Of a DNA stretch of 64,000 bases, positions 17,826 to 27,265 are shown piece after piece (positions within the stretch are counted from its first letter, which is position 1; each line of letters opens with the position of its first letter). The DNA comes from Petroclostridium sp. X23 (GTDB lineage Bacteria; Bacillota; Clostridia; SK-Y3): NCBI RefSeq assembly GCF_030013905.1, contig NZ_CP124862.1:2173051-2237050 (forward strand), in the 5' to 3' direction. Both the position numbers and the translations under genes were made by a program. The notes beneath the pieces are model-generated. The model had not been told where the DNA came from and made no database searches. It was given only the letters and a program-made list of their open reading frames with translations.

Positions 17826-18398
17826 TTATTTTTCAGCAATCACCGCATAAAAGTATGCCCCGACTTCTTGATATGTCATATTGTTCAAACCTATATGCTT
17901 CAAAGCACCGTACACCTCTTCTTTCGACAATCTATGCTCTAAAGGAGGCCCATAATCCGTATTTTCTTTTTTCCATTCTACAATGACTAATTTACCGCAA
18001 TCCGTTAATATCCGCTTAACTTCCGTTAGAAACAGCTTCATATCCTGCGTTTCGTGAAGCACATTACAGATAAAAGCATAACTGACAGAATTATCGTCAA
18101 CTTTCAGATCGTTTTCTTCGGTAACAATTGCTTTAATATTTGATATGTTATTGTTCTCTGCCTTTCGTTCCAATTCTTCAATCATCTCTAAAGAAATATC
18201 CATAGCAAATACCTTGCCTGATTCTCCTACTATTTGTGCCGCGGGTATAGAAAAATATCCAATCCCGCAGCCGATATCAGCTATAGTATCTCCCTCCTGC
18301 AATCTTAATTCTTTAAGGGCTTTATGCGGCGGAAGAATTTCTCTTCTTTTCTCATTATCCAGTTTATGCTTATTCCGAACATCAAACTTATGTGCCAT
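17826..18398 (-). CDS. Class I SAM-dependent methyltransferase
   Basis: 190 residues. Motif I is TIADIGCGIGYFSIP (about residue 40-54), followed by the acidic loop VFAMDIS, then SYAFICNVLHE and KLVIVEWKK. It binds S-adenosylmethionine and methylates an unknown small molecule. It resembles the UbiE/arsenite methyltransferase-like short proteins but lacks the conserved cysteines of ArsM. ATG 18398 follows GGGAGGATA. It is a single gene. Confidence 0.85.
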   Translation of the reverse strand: MAHKFDVRNKHKLDNEKRREILPPHKALKELRLQEGDTIADIGCGIGYFSIPAAQIVGESGKVFAMDISLEMIEELERKAENNNISNIKAIVTEENDLKVDDNSVSYAFICNVLHETQDMKLFLTEVKRILTDCGKLVIVEWKKENTDYGPPLEHRLSKEEVYGALKHIGLNNMTYQEVGAYFYAVIAEK

Positions 18399-18582
18399 TA
18401 CTATATCCTCCCTATCGTGCATATGCTGCTGTTAGTCATTTAGTATTCTTACCCCATAACCTCTGCTTAATAACAAAAAATAAACTTAGCTTAAAAGATA
18501 AAAATAATACATTTTAATCATACCACTGAATAGCATAACCGTTTTTTATATAGGCAATATTATCAATCATTGGTTAGATATA

Positions 18583-20685
18583 TTACCATATATACTTCCA
18601 ATCCGCTGCCAACATTTTTTCAAGTTCTTCCGCCGGAACAGGCTTGCAGAATAAGTACCCCTGCCCTATGTCACAACCGTATTCTTTCAATAAATTTAAT
18701 TGTTCTACAGTCTCTATGCCTTCCGCAACTATCATAATATTGAGCACATGCGCTAGCTGAATAATAGATTGAATAATGAATTGAGACTCATGTTCATGTT
18801 CAAAGTTTTTTATAAACTCACGATCCATTTTCACAATATCAATAGGCAATTTTTTTAAATATGTAAGGGATGAATAACCTGTTCCAAAATCATCCATTAC
18901 AATTTTAAGACCCCTACTTCTCAACTGTTTAAGCTCTTGGATCGCAACATCCATATCATTCATGACAGCAGTTTCGGTAACTTCCAAATGAACATTGCAG
19001 CAGCTCATATTCAGATTAGCAAATGCTTCTCCAATCTGTGTAACAATATTTCCTTTTGTCAATTGCCTACTCGATAGATTAATGGACATTTGTATATTGG
19101 AATATCCTTTTTTACTCCATTCCTTTTTCTGCTTACATGCAGTCTTAAATACCCATTTTCCGATTTGGTGAATATGTCCTGTTTCTTCTGCTAACGGAAT
19201 AAATTCCGCAGGCGGAATAAATCCTTTTTGCGGATGAATCCATCGTATTAACGCTTCAACACCTATTAATGTACCCGTTTCCAAATCAATCAGAGGCTGA
19301 TAGTACAGGGCAAACTCATCATTATCAATAGCATACCGGAGTTGATTTATCATCTGAATATAGTGCAATGTTTTTTCTTCCATCTTTTTAGAGTAAAATG
19401 AGTATCCATCTTTCCCACTATCTTTCACCGCAAACATCGCTGCATCGGCATTTTTAAATAATGTAGTTAAATCAGTGCCATGATCAGGATATACAGTCAC
19501 CCCTACACTGGCAGAAACAAAAAATTCCTGCTCTTGCAGTATCCAAGGCTTTTTTAAGAGATTAAGCAGGAACTCCACTTTTTCTGCGGCCTCTCCATTA
19601 TCTGAAATATCGTTCAACAAAATCGCGAACTCATCTCCGCCTAGTCGTACAACTAAGTTAGGACTCTTAATATGGCATTTCAATATATTAGCGATATCTT
19701 TTATTAAAACATTTCCTGATGAATGGCCTACAGTATCGTTAATATGCTTAAAATTATCTATATCTAAATAGATTAGAGCAAATTTAGATTTGTTCTCTTG
19801 TTGATCTTTTAATATTCTGCTCATTTCCTGCTCCATGAAAACTCGATTCGGCAATCCTGTTAATGTGTCATAGTAAGCCAATGTATGCAGTTTGTGTTCC
19901 ATCACTTTGTGTTCAGTCATATCCGTATGTGAGCCGGCAACCCTAATCGCCTTTCCGTCTTTATCCCATACTGCCTTTCCTCGGCTTAAAATCCATCGAT
20001 AGCTCCCATTTTTGCAGCGAAGACGATACGTATTCTGATAGATACCTTTTTGCCTCGAAAGATATTCCTCAATCTTTTGTACGGCTGAATCCCTGTCATC
20101 AGGATGAAGCAACTCTTTCCATCCTTCTAAGGTATTTTCTAATTCTTGATCCTCATAGCCGAAAGTACTTTTCCATTTTATAGAGAAATAATAATTGCCG
20201 TTCGTGAGGTCCCAATCCCAAATACCGTCATTTGCTCCTTCAACTACTAATCTATATCGCTGATCACTTACCATTAATGCATTACGATGTTTCTCCACTT
20301 CATTAAACTGCTCTCTTAATTCTTCTTCTATAGCTACCAGTTCTTCATGCGTTGCAGCTACTTCTTCATATCCTTCATAGACCTTGTTGATTGCGTTCAT
20401 GAACAATGACATACGATTGCGAATAAGAATATACACCATAACCATCGTGGTTGTCACATAAAACCACCCTTTATAGGTCTGAACTTGTCTTAATAACGCA
20501 GGATCATGAACAATCTTTTCCGCTATCCTATCGGATAATAAAACCCATAATAAACCTATAATTCCATATATAATGGATATTCTCAGCGCTTCAAACCTTG
20601 GATTGATCAAGTCCTTCGACTCTAAAAAATCGTTTAAGTGATCTTTTTTATCTCTTTTGGCAAACCTTTTTGATATATCCCTCAT
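18583..20685 (-). CDS. Membrane PAS-GGDEF-EAL protein
   Basis: 700 residues from ATG 20685; the GTG at 20697 is part of the GTGAGG ribosome site. There are two membrane segments (about 35-53 and 75-90), a short coiled coil (EELVAIEEELREQFNE) and a PAS fold (about 145-265, including ANDGIWDWDLTNG and the PAC end). The GGDEF domain (about 275-435) has an intact RLGGDEF, and the EAL domain (about 445-695) has an intact VEALIRW plus EVTE, DDFGTGYSS and VAEGIE. No RxxD inhibitory site lies before GGDEF. Both synthesis and breakdown of cyclic di-GMP are therefore possible. It is a monocistronic gene near the riboswitch-controlled chemotaxis operon. Confidence 0.93.
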   Translation of the reverse strand: MRDISKRFAKRDKKDHLNDFLESKDLINPRFEALRISIIYGIIGLLWVLLSDRIAEKIVHDPALLRQVQTYKGWFYVTTTMVMVYILIRNRMSLFMNAINKVYEGYEEVAATHEELVAIEEELREQFNEVEKHRNALMVSDQRYRLVVEGANDGIWDWDLTNGNYYFSIKWKSTFGYEDQELENTLEGWKELLHPDDRDSAVQKIEEYLSRQKGIYQNTYRLRCKNGSYRWILSRGKAVWDKDGKAIRVAGSHTDMTEHKVMEHKLHTLAYYDTLTGLPNRVFMEQEMSRILKDQQENKSKFALIYLDIDNFKHINDTVGHSSGNVLIKDIANILKCHIKSPNLVVRLGGDEFAILLNDISDNGEAAEKVEFLLNLLKKPWILQEQEFFVSASVGVTVYPDHGTDLTTLFKNADAAMFAVKDSGKDGYSFYSKKMEEKTLHYIQMINQLRYAIDNDEFALYYQPLIDLETGTLIGVEALIRWIHPQKGFIPPAEFIPLAEETGHIHQIGKWVFKTACKQKKEWSKKGYSNIQMSINLSSRQLTKGNIVTQIGEAFANLNMSCCNVHLEVTETAVMNDMDVAIQELKQLRSRGLKIVMDDFGTGYSSLTYLKKLPIDIVKMDREFIKNFEHEHESQFIIQSIIQLAHVLNIMIVAEGIETVEQLNLLKEYGCDIGQGYLFCKPVPAEELEKMLAADWKYIW

Positions 20686-21095
20686 ATATATCCTCACTTT
20701 TCAACTAAGCCCTGAATATTCAGTCAAACTTCTCTTGTAGCCCATTTTCCTAAGTTTATAGTTTTCGTACTTTATCGGCAACTAATATTATATAACATAT
20801 ATTATGTCGAATAATATCAAATCTTGCCGGTAATGTGTCATTTCGGTGAGTTGTTGCGCATGGAATCCTCTTTTTTTGCTTTGTCCATAGCACTTTTAGA
20901 ATACTTATTTATTTTTACACAGGTTTTATCTATTTGAAACAATAAAATTTTTTATTTCTTTTATCAAGTGATATAATCTCTATTTAAGATAACTGTGTTA
21001 ACTTCTAAGCGTATTCAAGTTCCTTCTTTACTTTTTGGTCGTAAATGGTACAATAATAATTAGAAATTAATAACATTTTAGACTGGAAGTGTATT

Positions 21096-21194
21096 ATGTC
21101 AGATAGGGAACTCCACGTATATAAAACATTAGAACAGCTACATATACCTTATAAAAAAAAGAAACATGCACCTGCATATACATTTTATGACTAG
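21096..21194 (+). pseudogene. 5' remnant of a YbaK/ProX-type prolyl-tRNA editing protein
   Basis: A 32-codon frame from ATG 21096 (MSDRELHVYKTLEQLHIPYK, then KKKHAPAYTFYD and stop) resembles the start of YbaK/ProX deacylases, which typically read 'vyetL..lnIpYe..eHapayT'. Homology ends after about 31 residues, and the rest of the usual 160-residue domain is absent downstream. Nothing else is seen in 20686-21237. Confidence 0.55.
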
Positions 21195-21237
21195 ATTTTT
21201 ATCCTTTACAAGGCATGAACCTATTTTTGTTACTATA

Positions 21238-21268
21238 TAAAAAGAAAGGAAGAACCTTTCGGTTCTCC
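21238..21268 (-). terminator. Terminator of the cheY-cheW-mcp operon
   Basis: On the minus strand GGAGAACC, GAAA loop, GGTTCTTCC, then TTTCTTTTT. It lies 42 bp after the MCP stop. Confidence 0.9.
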
Positions 21269-21309
21269 TAAATCTACCTCTATATTCTTCAAATACTCAC
21301 CCTCATCTA

Positions 21310-23139
21310 TCAAGAATATTTCCCAAATTCCTTATCACTCAACGTGATTTTTGACTTTGAGATAGCAGCTTCGCCATAAGCTTCTTCCGCAATATTCCCA
21401 ACACCTTTTCTCTTTTCAGCCATACTCTCCAGCATTTTTGCCATTTCCGGATCTATATCTTCCAGCTTATTGTAAGATTGACTGGTTTTTCTCAATTTAA
21501 ATCTGCTGACCATCTCTCTTAATAATGCCGCCTGACCGGAAAGCTCCTCACTTGCAGCTGCACTTTCTTCAGATGTAGACGAATTAGTCTGTACAACCTG
21601 TGATATCTGCATCACTCCCTGGTTAATCTGTGCAATCCCGGAAGCTTGTTCATTAGAAGCAACGGCAATATCATTTACAAGCGTGGCTACTCTTTCAATA
21701 CTACCGACAATTTTATTAAGCGCTTCCGCAGTCTCTCTGGCAATCTTTGTGCCGCCTTCAACTTTTTTAATAGATCCTTCAATCATATCTGTTGTTTCTT
21801 TTGCAGCATTTGCTGAACGTGCAGCAAGATTTCTTACTTCCTCTGCCACTACAGCAAAGCCTTTCCCGTGTTGTCCTGCCCTTGCGGCTTCAACAGCAGC
21901 ATTTAGTGCAAGGATATTGGTTTGGAATGCTATCTCATCAATCACCTTTATAATCTTGGATATATTGGAAGAAGCATCATTTATCTCTTCCATCGCATTG
22001 AGCATTTGTCCCATTTGCTGGTTGCCCAGCACTGCGTTAGACTTAGCGCTTTCAGCCAGTCCATTGGCTTGATCGGCGTTCTCTGCATTTAGCTTTGTTT
22101 GGGATGATATCTCTTCAAGCGAAGCGGTCAACTCTTCGATTGTACTTGCCTGCTCAGTTGCCCCTTGCGAAAGAGCAATACTAGAATCAGATACTTGTTT
22201 CGCTCCCCCTGCTACTTGTTCGGAAGCACTGCTGATGTCCGTCAGAACTTGATTATTCTTCCTCACCATTTCAGATAATTTTTTACCAAGCAAATCATTG
22301 TCCGATTTTACAGCAACTTCTACCGTCAGATCTCCGGCAGCTATTCTTTCAGCAGCCATTGCCTGCCCCCGGATATTTTCAATCATTCTTCCAAATGCCT
22401 GCATGAGATTGCCGATTTCATCTTTCGTTGTTGCTTCAACTTTAACAGTAACGTCCCCCAGCGCAAGCTTATCAGCCACATCTATAAGTTTATTTACAGG
22501 TCTTACAATGCTGCCGGTAATGATTAGGCTTGCTCCTATACATATTATGATTGCAATGGCTATTATAACTATTAATATGCTTCGCGTGCTAGAATAAACT
22601 GCGTTTGCATCCTTACTTGATTCACCTGCACCATCCTGATTAAATTCTACAAGTTCAACCGCTAAACTTGATGCATCATCAAATACTTTTTTTGATTCAC
22701 CATTCAATAAACTCATTGCCTCCTGGGTCTTAAGTGCGCGACTTAATGGCAAAAACTCTTCATGAATTTGCAAGTATTTATCCCATTCTGATCTTATTGA
22801 GCTAATGATCTTTTGGTCTACTTCATTAGTGATGACCGTATCGTATCCTTCTATATGTTTTTTAATTTCATTATTGATTAAATCCATCTCTTTTTCCAAC
22901 TCATTCATTTGCTCAGGCGTTTCAGCTATCACGTGTTCAAGCTCCTTAATTCTGAAATCGGAGGTTGCGGTATTTATAGAATGTGCATAATTTACGCTGG
23001 GCAGCCAGTTTTCAGCGATCTGAACAGTTTGGTTATTAACAGTGCCCAATGAGGTGGTCGCATATATGCCTAAAGTGACAAAAATTACGGTTAAAATGCC
23101 AAAACCTAAAAACAGCCTTGCTTTTATTGTGAATTTCAT
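21310..23139 (-). CDS. Methyl-accepting chemotaxis protein
   Basis: 609 residues from ATG 23139 (AAGGGGGC ribosome site). It has membrane segment 1 (about 9-30), a four-helix-bundle ligand domain (about 31-175), membrane segment 2 (about 184-206) and HAMP (about 207-260). The long cytoplasmic hairpin has its tip at DEIAFQTNILALNAAVEAAR followed by [19 protein letters not shown]. It signals to CheA through CheW. It is last in a CheY-CheW-MCP operon whose leader carries a c-di-GMP riboswitch. No CheA, CheB or CheR is in the window, so it must join a pathway encoded elsewhere. Confidence 0.94.
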   Translation of the reverse strand: MKFTIKARLFLGFGILTVIFVTLGIYATTSLGTVNNQTVQIAENWLPSVNYAHSINTATSDFRIKELEHVIAETPEQMNELEKEMDLINNEIKKHIEGYDTVITNEVDQKIISSIRSEWDKYLQIHEEFLPLSRALKTQEAMSLLNGESKKVFDDASSLAVELVEFNQDGAGESSKDANAVYSSTRSILIVIIAIAIIICIGASLIITGSIVRPVNKLIDVADKLALGDVTVKVEATTKDEIGNLMQAFGRMIENIRGQAMAAERIAAGDLTVEVAVKSDNDLLGKKLSEMVRKNNQVLTDISSASEQVAGGAKQVSDSSIALSQGATEQASTIEELTASLEEISSQTKLNAENADQANGLAESAKSNAVLGNQQMGQMLNAMEEINDASSNISKIIKVIDEIAFQTNILALNAAVEAARAGQHGKGFAVVAEEVRNLAARSANAAKETTDMIEGSIKKVEGGTKIARETAEALNKIVGSIERVATLVNDIAVASNEQASGIAQINQGVMQISQVVQTNSSTSEESAAASEELSGQAALLREMVSRFKLRKTSQSYNKLEDIDPEMAKMLESMAEKRKGVGNIAEEAYGEAAISKSKITLSDKEFGKYS

Positions 23140-23217
23140 TTTGAAAGCCCCCTTATTTTTTATCTTGTGCTTGGACAAATATAAGATATTGAACTTTTTC
23201 TAAAATGATAAACCTTG

Positions 23218-23712
23218 CTAAGATATCTCAATTAGGGTTTCAGCTTCATCGTCAGTAAGCAGCTTTTCGCAATCAAGCAGCAGTTTTACGTCATTTCCTA
23301 CTTTCCCAATCCTTTTGATGTATCTATTGTTAAAACCTTTGTTCATTTGGGGAGGTTCTACAATATCTTGCTCCGGAATAACAAGCACTTCCGAAACACT
23401 ATCCACAATAAGTCCTATCGATATGTCTTTAATATCTATTACAATGATGCAAGTCCTGTCGTTATACTCTCTGAACGGCTTTTTAAATCTCAGCCTGATA
23501 TCCATCACGGGGATAATCTTTCCTCTTAAATTGATGATGCCTTTAATATATTCGGGAAGCTCAGGTATCTCTGTTATAGACTGGATTCCGATAATTTCCG
23601 TAACATATTTTATTTCTATACCATAACTTTCCTTATCCAGTGAGAAAGTTAGGAACCTGCCTGTCTGGGTATCCTCTTCCATTTCTATGATATTTCCCAT
23701 TCCTTCAGACAT
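23218..23712 (-). CDS. cheW: Chemotaxis coupling protein CheW
   Basis: 164 residues from ATG 23712, preceded by AAGGGAGATG. A single CheW domain: FLTFSLDKESYGIEIKYVTEI at the N-terminus, EIPELPEYIKGIINLRGKII in the middle and a hydrophobic C-terminal half ending LLLDCEKLLT. It links receptors to the CheA kinase. It lies between the CheY-like and MCP genes, on the same strand with gaps of 190 and 78 bp. Confidence 0.93.
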   Translation of the reverse strand: MSEGMGNIIEMEEDTQTGRFLTFSLDKESYGIEIKYVTEIIGIQSITEIPELPEYIKGIINLRGKIIPVMDIRLRFKKPFREYNDRTCIIVIDIKDISIGLIVDSVSEVLVIPEQDIVEPPQMNKGFNNRYIKRIGKVGNDVKLLLDCEKLLTDDEAETLIEIS

Positions 23713-23902
23713 ATTTTCATCTCCCTTCTTCATTATTGTTTTTCAAGCAATGCTGCGATGTCGGGCATTCTGCTACTCACCTATCACCTAATAAAGTAAT
23801 ACTTTCCACCTCCTCACCTTTCTGATATTACTTCACAACACTTTTACAGCCACCTGCCTCCCAACCTCATCATCCTATTTTCCTGACAATGATATATTCA
23901 CT

Positions 23903-24271
23903 TCACACTGATAGCATTTTATGTAATATCTCAACTACATGATCTTCTTTAAATGGCTTCACAATAAAGTAATTAGCACCTGACATTACCGCTTGCTTGA
24001 TCATTGATTCCTTTCCCACTGCAGAAACGATGATTATCTTTGCTTTAGCATCATAAGCTTTAATGCTTTTCAAAGCCTCAATTCCATCCATTCCCGGCAT
24101 GGTTATATCCATTGTTACAATATCCGGCTGACATTCTATATATTTTCTAACACCGCTTTCGCCATTTTCAGCCTCGGCAATGACTTCGAAACCATTCTTC
24201 TCAAGTATTGTTTTAAGGGCCATTCTCATAAACGCCGCGTCATCCACAATAAGCACTCTATTCATCTTCAT
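23903..24271 (-). CDS. CheY-like single-domain response regulator
   Basis: 122 residues comprising only a receiver domain. The acidic pocket is D10-D11 (VDDAAF), the phospho-acceptor is D55 (TMDITMPGMDG), followed by the signalling Ser in IVSAVGKESM and the invariant Lys in VKPFKEDHV. No output domain is present, so it acts on the flagellar switch or as a phosphate sink. It is the first gene after the c-di-GMP riboswitch terminator and has an AGGAGAGG ribosome site. Confidence 0.93.
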   Translation of the reverse strand: MKMNRVLIVDDAAFMRMALKTILEKNGFEVIAEAENGESGVRKYIECQPDIVTMDITMPGMDGIEALKSIKAYDAKAKIIIVSAVGKESMIKQAVMSGANYFIVKPFKEDHVVEILHKMLSV

Positions 24272-24302
24272 TTTTACCTCTCCTTTGTTTGAAAAAATTG
24301 TA

Positions 24303-24335
24303 CAAAAAAAGCAGACAAATTATATGTTGCCTACT
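24303..24335 (-). terminator. Riboswitch-controlled terminator
   Basis: On the minus strand AGTAGGCA, 10-nt loop, TGTCTGCT (two G-U pairs), then seven Ts, 30 bp before the CheY gene. The upstream segment CTACTT, just 3' of the aptamer, can pair with AAGTAG in the 5' arm and would act as antiterminator. Confidence 0.8.
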
Positions 24336-24401
24336 TGCAGTTCACTCTTGGTAAAGCTTACAGCATTAAGTAGTTGTTTCCTATAATACATACTTGATGC
24401 T

Positions 24402-24496
24402 TGCTCCCGCAGCAATTGGCAACCCAGCCGTCATCGTACTTCTACATTAGACCTGTGGTTTTGCGTCCCTATCTTTTGATAGGTTTGCTATTTACA
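24402..24496 (-). ncRNA. Cyclic di-GMP-I riboswitch (GEMM-I) upstream of cheY-cheW-mcp
   Basis: On the minus strand the conserved parts appear in order: AGCAAACCTATC, the GAAA-like tetraloop AAAG, GATAGGGACGCAAAACCAC, AGGTCTAATG, a variable arm, and GACGGCTGGGTTGCC, which supplies the tetraloop receptor. The spacing fits the family. The terminator at 24303-24335 follows, so ligand binding should switch transcription of the chemotaxis genes. Direction (on or off) cannot be fixed without folding. Confidence 0.92.
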
Positions 24497-24710
24497 ATCC
24501 TGAAAATATTAAATTTGATATTATCTCTTATTATTTCGACATTATTTTTATTTTCCCTTCATTATTTACTATATTTTATATAAATTTTTTTATAAGAAGC
24601 ATTACTACTTACTCATAATACCTTAAGAAAAACTAGCAACATTCGCATACTAAAATAGTTCATTCCTGTACACTATCGGCATATACTTTGAATAGATAGG
24701 AGGTATTATC

Positions 24711-25736
24711 ATGGTCATATCATTGAAAAAATTCATCAAACCCGTACTTTTAATATTAGCACTCTCTTCAATATCGGTTGCTATATTAGCAATATCCACA
24801 AAGAAGTCATCCATTTTATTGGGAGGCTTTATACACTCACATAACCACCCTGATACAGCGTACAGGCCTGTATTCAATGAAAATGAAGAAAAGGATTACG
24901 AAGAGCGGTTCCAACGCCCATCCAAACAGCCGGCATTAAATGTAAAGTATCGTTTTCGCATACCCGATGACTTTGACGCTCCAAAGCCGCCATATATTTC
25001 TCCCGGTTACCCGGCAACGTATGACTCTCCACGAGACGTTATATATGCTTATTATTCAATTTTAAAAGAATCTTCCAATATGTCGGGCTACCACGGCGGA
25101 TGTGGCACCATAGGTCTGGATAGAATCCCTTATCCTTTTGCTTATGAACTTTTCAGTACAAATAAAAAGCAGCAATTGTCTCTGGATGAGTTTATAAACT
25201 CTTTCTCCGGTATAGGGCACATCACCCTTTTAAAACTCTATCCTGCATACAAACCTACAGGGACCCCTGATCATTTGCAATACTTCATGGTAGAAATCGA
25301 AGTGATTACCGGTCCTCCCTATAACCAACAGAAATTATCTCCCAGTTATTTCGCTTACTACTACGGACTTATCACAACAACGTATACAACTGCTGACGGA
25401 TGGAAAATCCAAAATATAGATTACATTCCGGAAGATTTCCTATGTGCCCCCTACCACCATTGGAACTGGGACGCGAAATATGTCGTAGAAATTATATACA
25501 ACGATTGGTATGGACTAATTGACGAGATAGAACGTATCGAAAAAAAGGATGCTATTATACATGTCTACGCTAAAGGTAAAAATAACAAATACCGATTTGA
25601 TTTCATACGCCTTACAAATGGTTATGATATCTTACTGCACGAATATATACAAGAAAAAGATCAATGGAAAGAAGTGAATCTTTTGAAAGAAGAACATCAG
25701 AATTACAAATTTTCAGCACAGCTTTTTAAAGGGTAG
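24711..25736 (+). CDS. Unknown exported or membrane-anchored protein
   Basis: 341 residues, with AGGAGG at 7 bases before ATG 24711. An N-terminal hydrophobic segment (about 10-28) acts as a signal or anchor. The rest is soluble, rich in Tyr, Pro and His (for example YDSPRDVIYAYYSILKESS and a CAPYHHWNWD stretch). The second half looks like an NTF2- or lipoprotein-type alpha/beta fold with alternating strands. There is no lipobox and no catalytic motif I can name. It is divergent from the riboswitch-controlled operon and is a single gene with its own terminator. Confidence 0.6.
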   Translation: MVISLKKFIKPVLLILALSSISVAILAISTKKSSILLGGFIHSHNHPDTAYRPVFNENEEKDYEERFQRPSKQPALNVKYRFRIPDDFDAPKPPYISPGYPATYDSPRDVIYAYYSILKESSNMSGYHGGCGTIGLDRIPYPFAYELFSTNKKQQLSLDEFINSFSGIGHITLLKLYPAYKPTGTPDHLQYFMVEIEVITGPPYNQQKLSPSYFAYYYGLITTTYTTADGWKIQNIDYIPEDFLCAPYHHWNWDAKYVVEIIYNDWYGLIDEIERIEKKDAIIHVYAKGKNNKYRFDFIRLTNGYDILLHEYIQEKDQWKEVNLLKEEHQNYKFSAQLFKG

Positions 25737-25761
25737 CAAAATATTTTACTACCCTTTTTTT
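25728..25761 (+). terminator. Intrinsic terminator
   Basis: AAAGGGTAG and CTACCCTTT with an AT loop, followed by a T-run; the 5' arm overlaps the stop codon at 25736. Confidence 0.9.
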
Positions 25762-25790
25762 GAATATAATATATTAATCTATATTTTTAC

Positions 25791-26312
25791 TCAATACTTA
25801 TTAAAATGGAGCTTCTCATATGGCAATTCATTTTCATCATAGCCTTTTTTGTCTTCTGCCGGATAACCGACTGCAACAATGCATTCCACACTATATCTTT
25901 CAGGTATCCCCAGAACCTGTTTTATGTAATCCTCTGCCTTCTCATTCTCAGAATGAGGTCTTTCCCTTACTTGTATCCAGCACGAACCCAAATCTAATGA
26001 CTGTGCAGACAATTGAATGATGATAGAAGCGATGGACGAATCTTCAATCCAAACATCACACTTCTCCGAATCAGCAATAACCACAATCCCTAAAGGAGCC
26101 CCTGCTAAAAAAACGGAGCCGTGTTCCCTGCATTGCGAAAGCTTTCTTAACAACTCCTTGTCAGTCACAGCAATAAACTCCCATGGTTTCCTAGCTCTTG
26201 ATGATGGTGATAGCAGTGCACTTTTTAAAATGGTGTCTATCTTATCTTTTTCCACTTCTTTATCTTGGAATTTCCTTATACTTCTTCTACCCTTTAATAA
26301 TTCATAAAGCAT
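25791..26312 (-). CDS. Nitroreductase-family protein
   Basis: 173 residues from ATG 26312 (GAGGTGAT site). It begins ELLKGRRSIRKFQDKEV, the FMN-phosphate-binding start of the family, continues with LLSPSSRARKPWEFIAV, and ends with IVAVGYPAEDKK. It binds FMN and reduces nitro compounds or quinones with NAD(P)H. The length fits the short single-domain members of anaerobes. It is a single gene. Confidence 0.9.
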   Translation of the reverse strand: MLYELLKGRRSIRKFQDKEVEKDKIDTILKSALLSPSSRARKPWEFIAVTDKELLRKLSQCREHGSVFLAGAPLGIVVIADSEKCDVWIEDSSIASIIIQLSAQSLDLGSCWIQVRERPHSENEKAEDYIKQVLGIPERYSVECIVAVGYPAEDKKGYDENELPYEKLHFNKY

Positions 26313-26448
26313 AAAGATCACCTCTTCATTTTTATTTTATATTATTTCATACGATAAATGTTTCTAATTGTCTGACATTTATTTCATTATAACTTTCCCC
26401 TATTAAATTTTTATGCCCTACCTAACATACAAATCAGCTTTATAAGAC

Positions 26449-26496
26449 AAAAACCCGTGAAAGTAAACAGAACTCTTCCTGAATACACTTCACGGG
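26449..26496 (-). terminator. Terminator of the spore-coat pair
   Basis: On the minus strand CCCGTGAA and TTCACGGG close a 32-nt loop region and are followed by TTTTTG. Confidence 0.75.
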
Positions 26497-26537
26497 ATTC
26501 TATTAGACTTATCGACAGATATATTAAAATCTATCGG

Positions 26538-26840
26538 TTATTGATCGTGCTGCATAGTTGACCGCACTTTGTCATATACAATAGATAGCTGCTCTCTTGG
26601 CGCGATATACGGATTGCCCCATTCACGTTTTACTGCCAATTCTACGATTGCAGAATGTCCACCAATAAGCTGATTGAGACTGGCACCATAAACTGCTCTT
26701 AATTCAGGAGTAGTACTTGTCATAAGCGCAGCAAGGTATGCGTTTGCCGCTGCCGTCGCAGAAGCAACCATATTTTTAGCAATCACCTCATCAGAGAGGT
26801 TCATATTTTCTTTTGCTCTATTTCCTAAAAATGATGACAT
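26538..26840 (-). CDS. Spore coat protein, CotF family
   Basis: 100 residues. The sequence NLSDEVIAKNMVASATAAANAYLAAL followed by TTPELRAVYGASLNQL is the helical-bundle core of CotF-like coat proteins of Clostridia. It is expected to be made in the mother cell late in sporulation and placed in the coat. It starts 1 bp after the stop of the related small gene upstream, so the two are translated together. Confidence 0.85.
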   Translation of the reverse strand: MSSFLGNRAKENMNLSDEVIAKNMVASATAAANAYLAALMTSTTPELRAVYGASLNQLIGGHSAIVELAVKREWGNPYIAPREQLSIVYDKVRSTMQHDQ

Positions 26841-26841
26841 C

Positions 26842-27060
26842 TTAATGTACCTCCTTAATATCTGTTATTTGGTTTTCGCTAACAAACTGCTGAATTCCTT
26901 TTATTCTTCCTTCTGTAGCCAATATACCTGCTTCCACCTGCTTCTTTAATTCTTCATCACTAATTAACATTTGCATTGCTTTTGTTACTATCAATCCGTT
27001 CTTTTCCATATCAAGAAGGGCTGCCATTGATAGCACTTCATTTTCAGAAAGTTTTCTCAT
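26842..27060 (-). CDS. Small CotF-like spore coat partner protein
   Basis: 72 residues from ATG 27060 (GGAG 8 bases before; the frame upstream lacks a site). Pattern: LSENEVLSMAALLDMEKNGL, then KAMQMLISDEELKKQVEAGI. This is a short helical protein typical of genes paired with cotF-like genes in Clostridia. The role is inferred from pairing and composition. Confidence 0.7.
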   Translation of the reverse strand: MRKLSENEVLSMAALLDMEKNGLIVTKAMQMLISDEELKKQVEAGILATEGRIKGIQQFVSENQITDIKEVH

Positions 27061-27160
27061 ATTGGATTCTCCATTCATATAGTATTTTTTCTTATTTAGT
27101 TTGCATTTTATAATTAATTTTATACAATTTCTTAAATTAAAAACCAGTATATAAATCAAA

Positions 27161-27215
27161 ACAAAAAGAGGAATTACAAAGATAGATACATTGTATCCAT
27201 CTTTATATTCCTCTT
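27161..27215 (-). terminator. Intrinsic terminator of the RNase J gene
   Basis: A long hairpin: on the minus strand AGAGGAATATAAAGATGGAT pairs with a matching arm ending AATTCCTCT, followed by TTTTTG. Confidence 0.9.
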
Positions 27216-27265
27216 GAGTTTTTAAGTATTTTTGTTTCCATGTGCTCTATTCGTTAATCATCCGG

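Noticed and set aside
22298..22597. Long frames on the plus strand opposite the MCP gene (and similar ones opposite other genes)
   Set aside because: Shadows of the real genes caused by codon bias; the opposite-strand proteins have clear domains.
24535..24541. TGTCGAA, a Spo0A-box-like heptamer upstream of the chemotaxis riboswitch
   Set aside because: A single 7-base match is expected by chance many times in this AT-rich window; no second site or spacing supports it.
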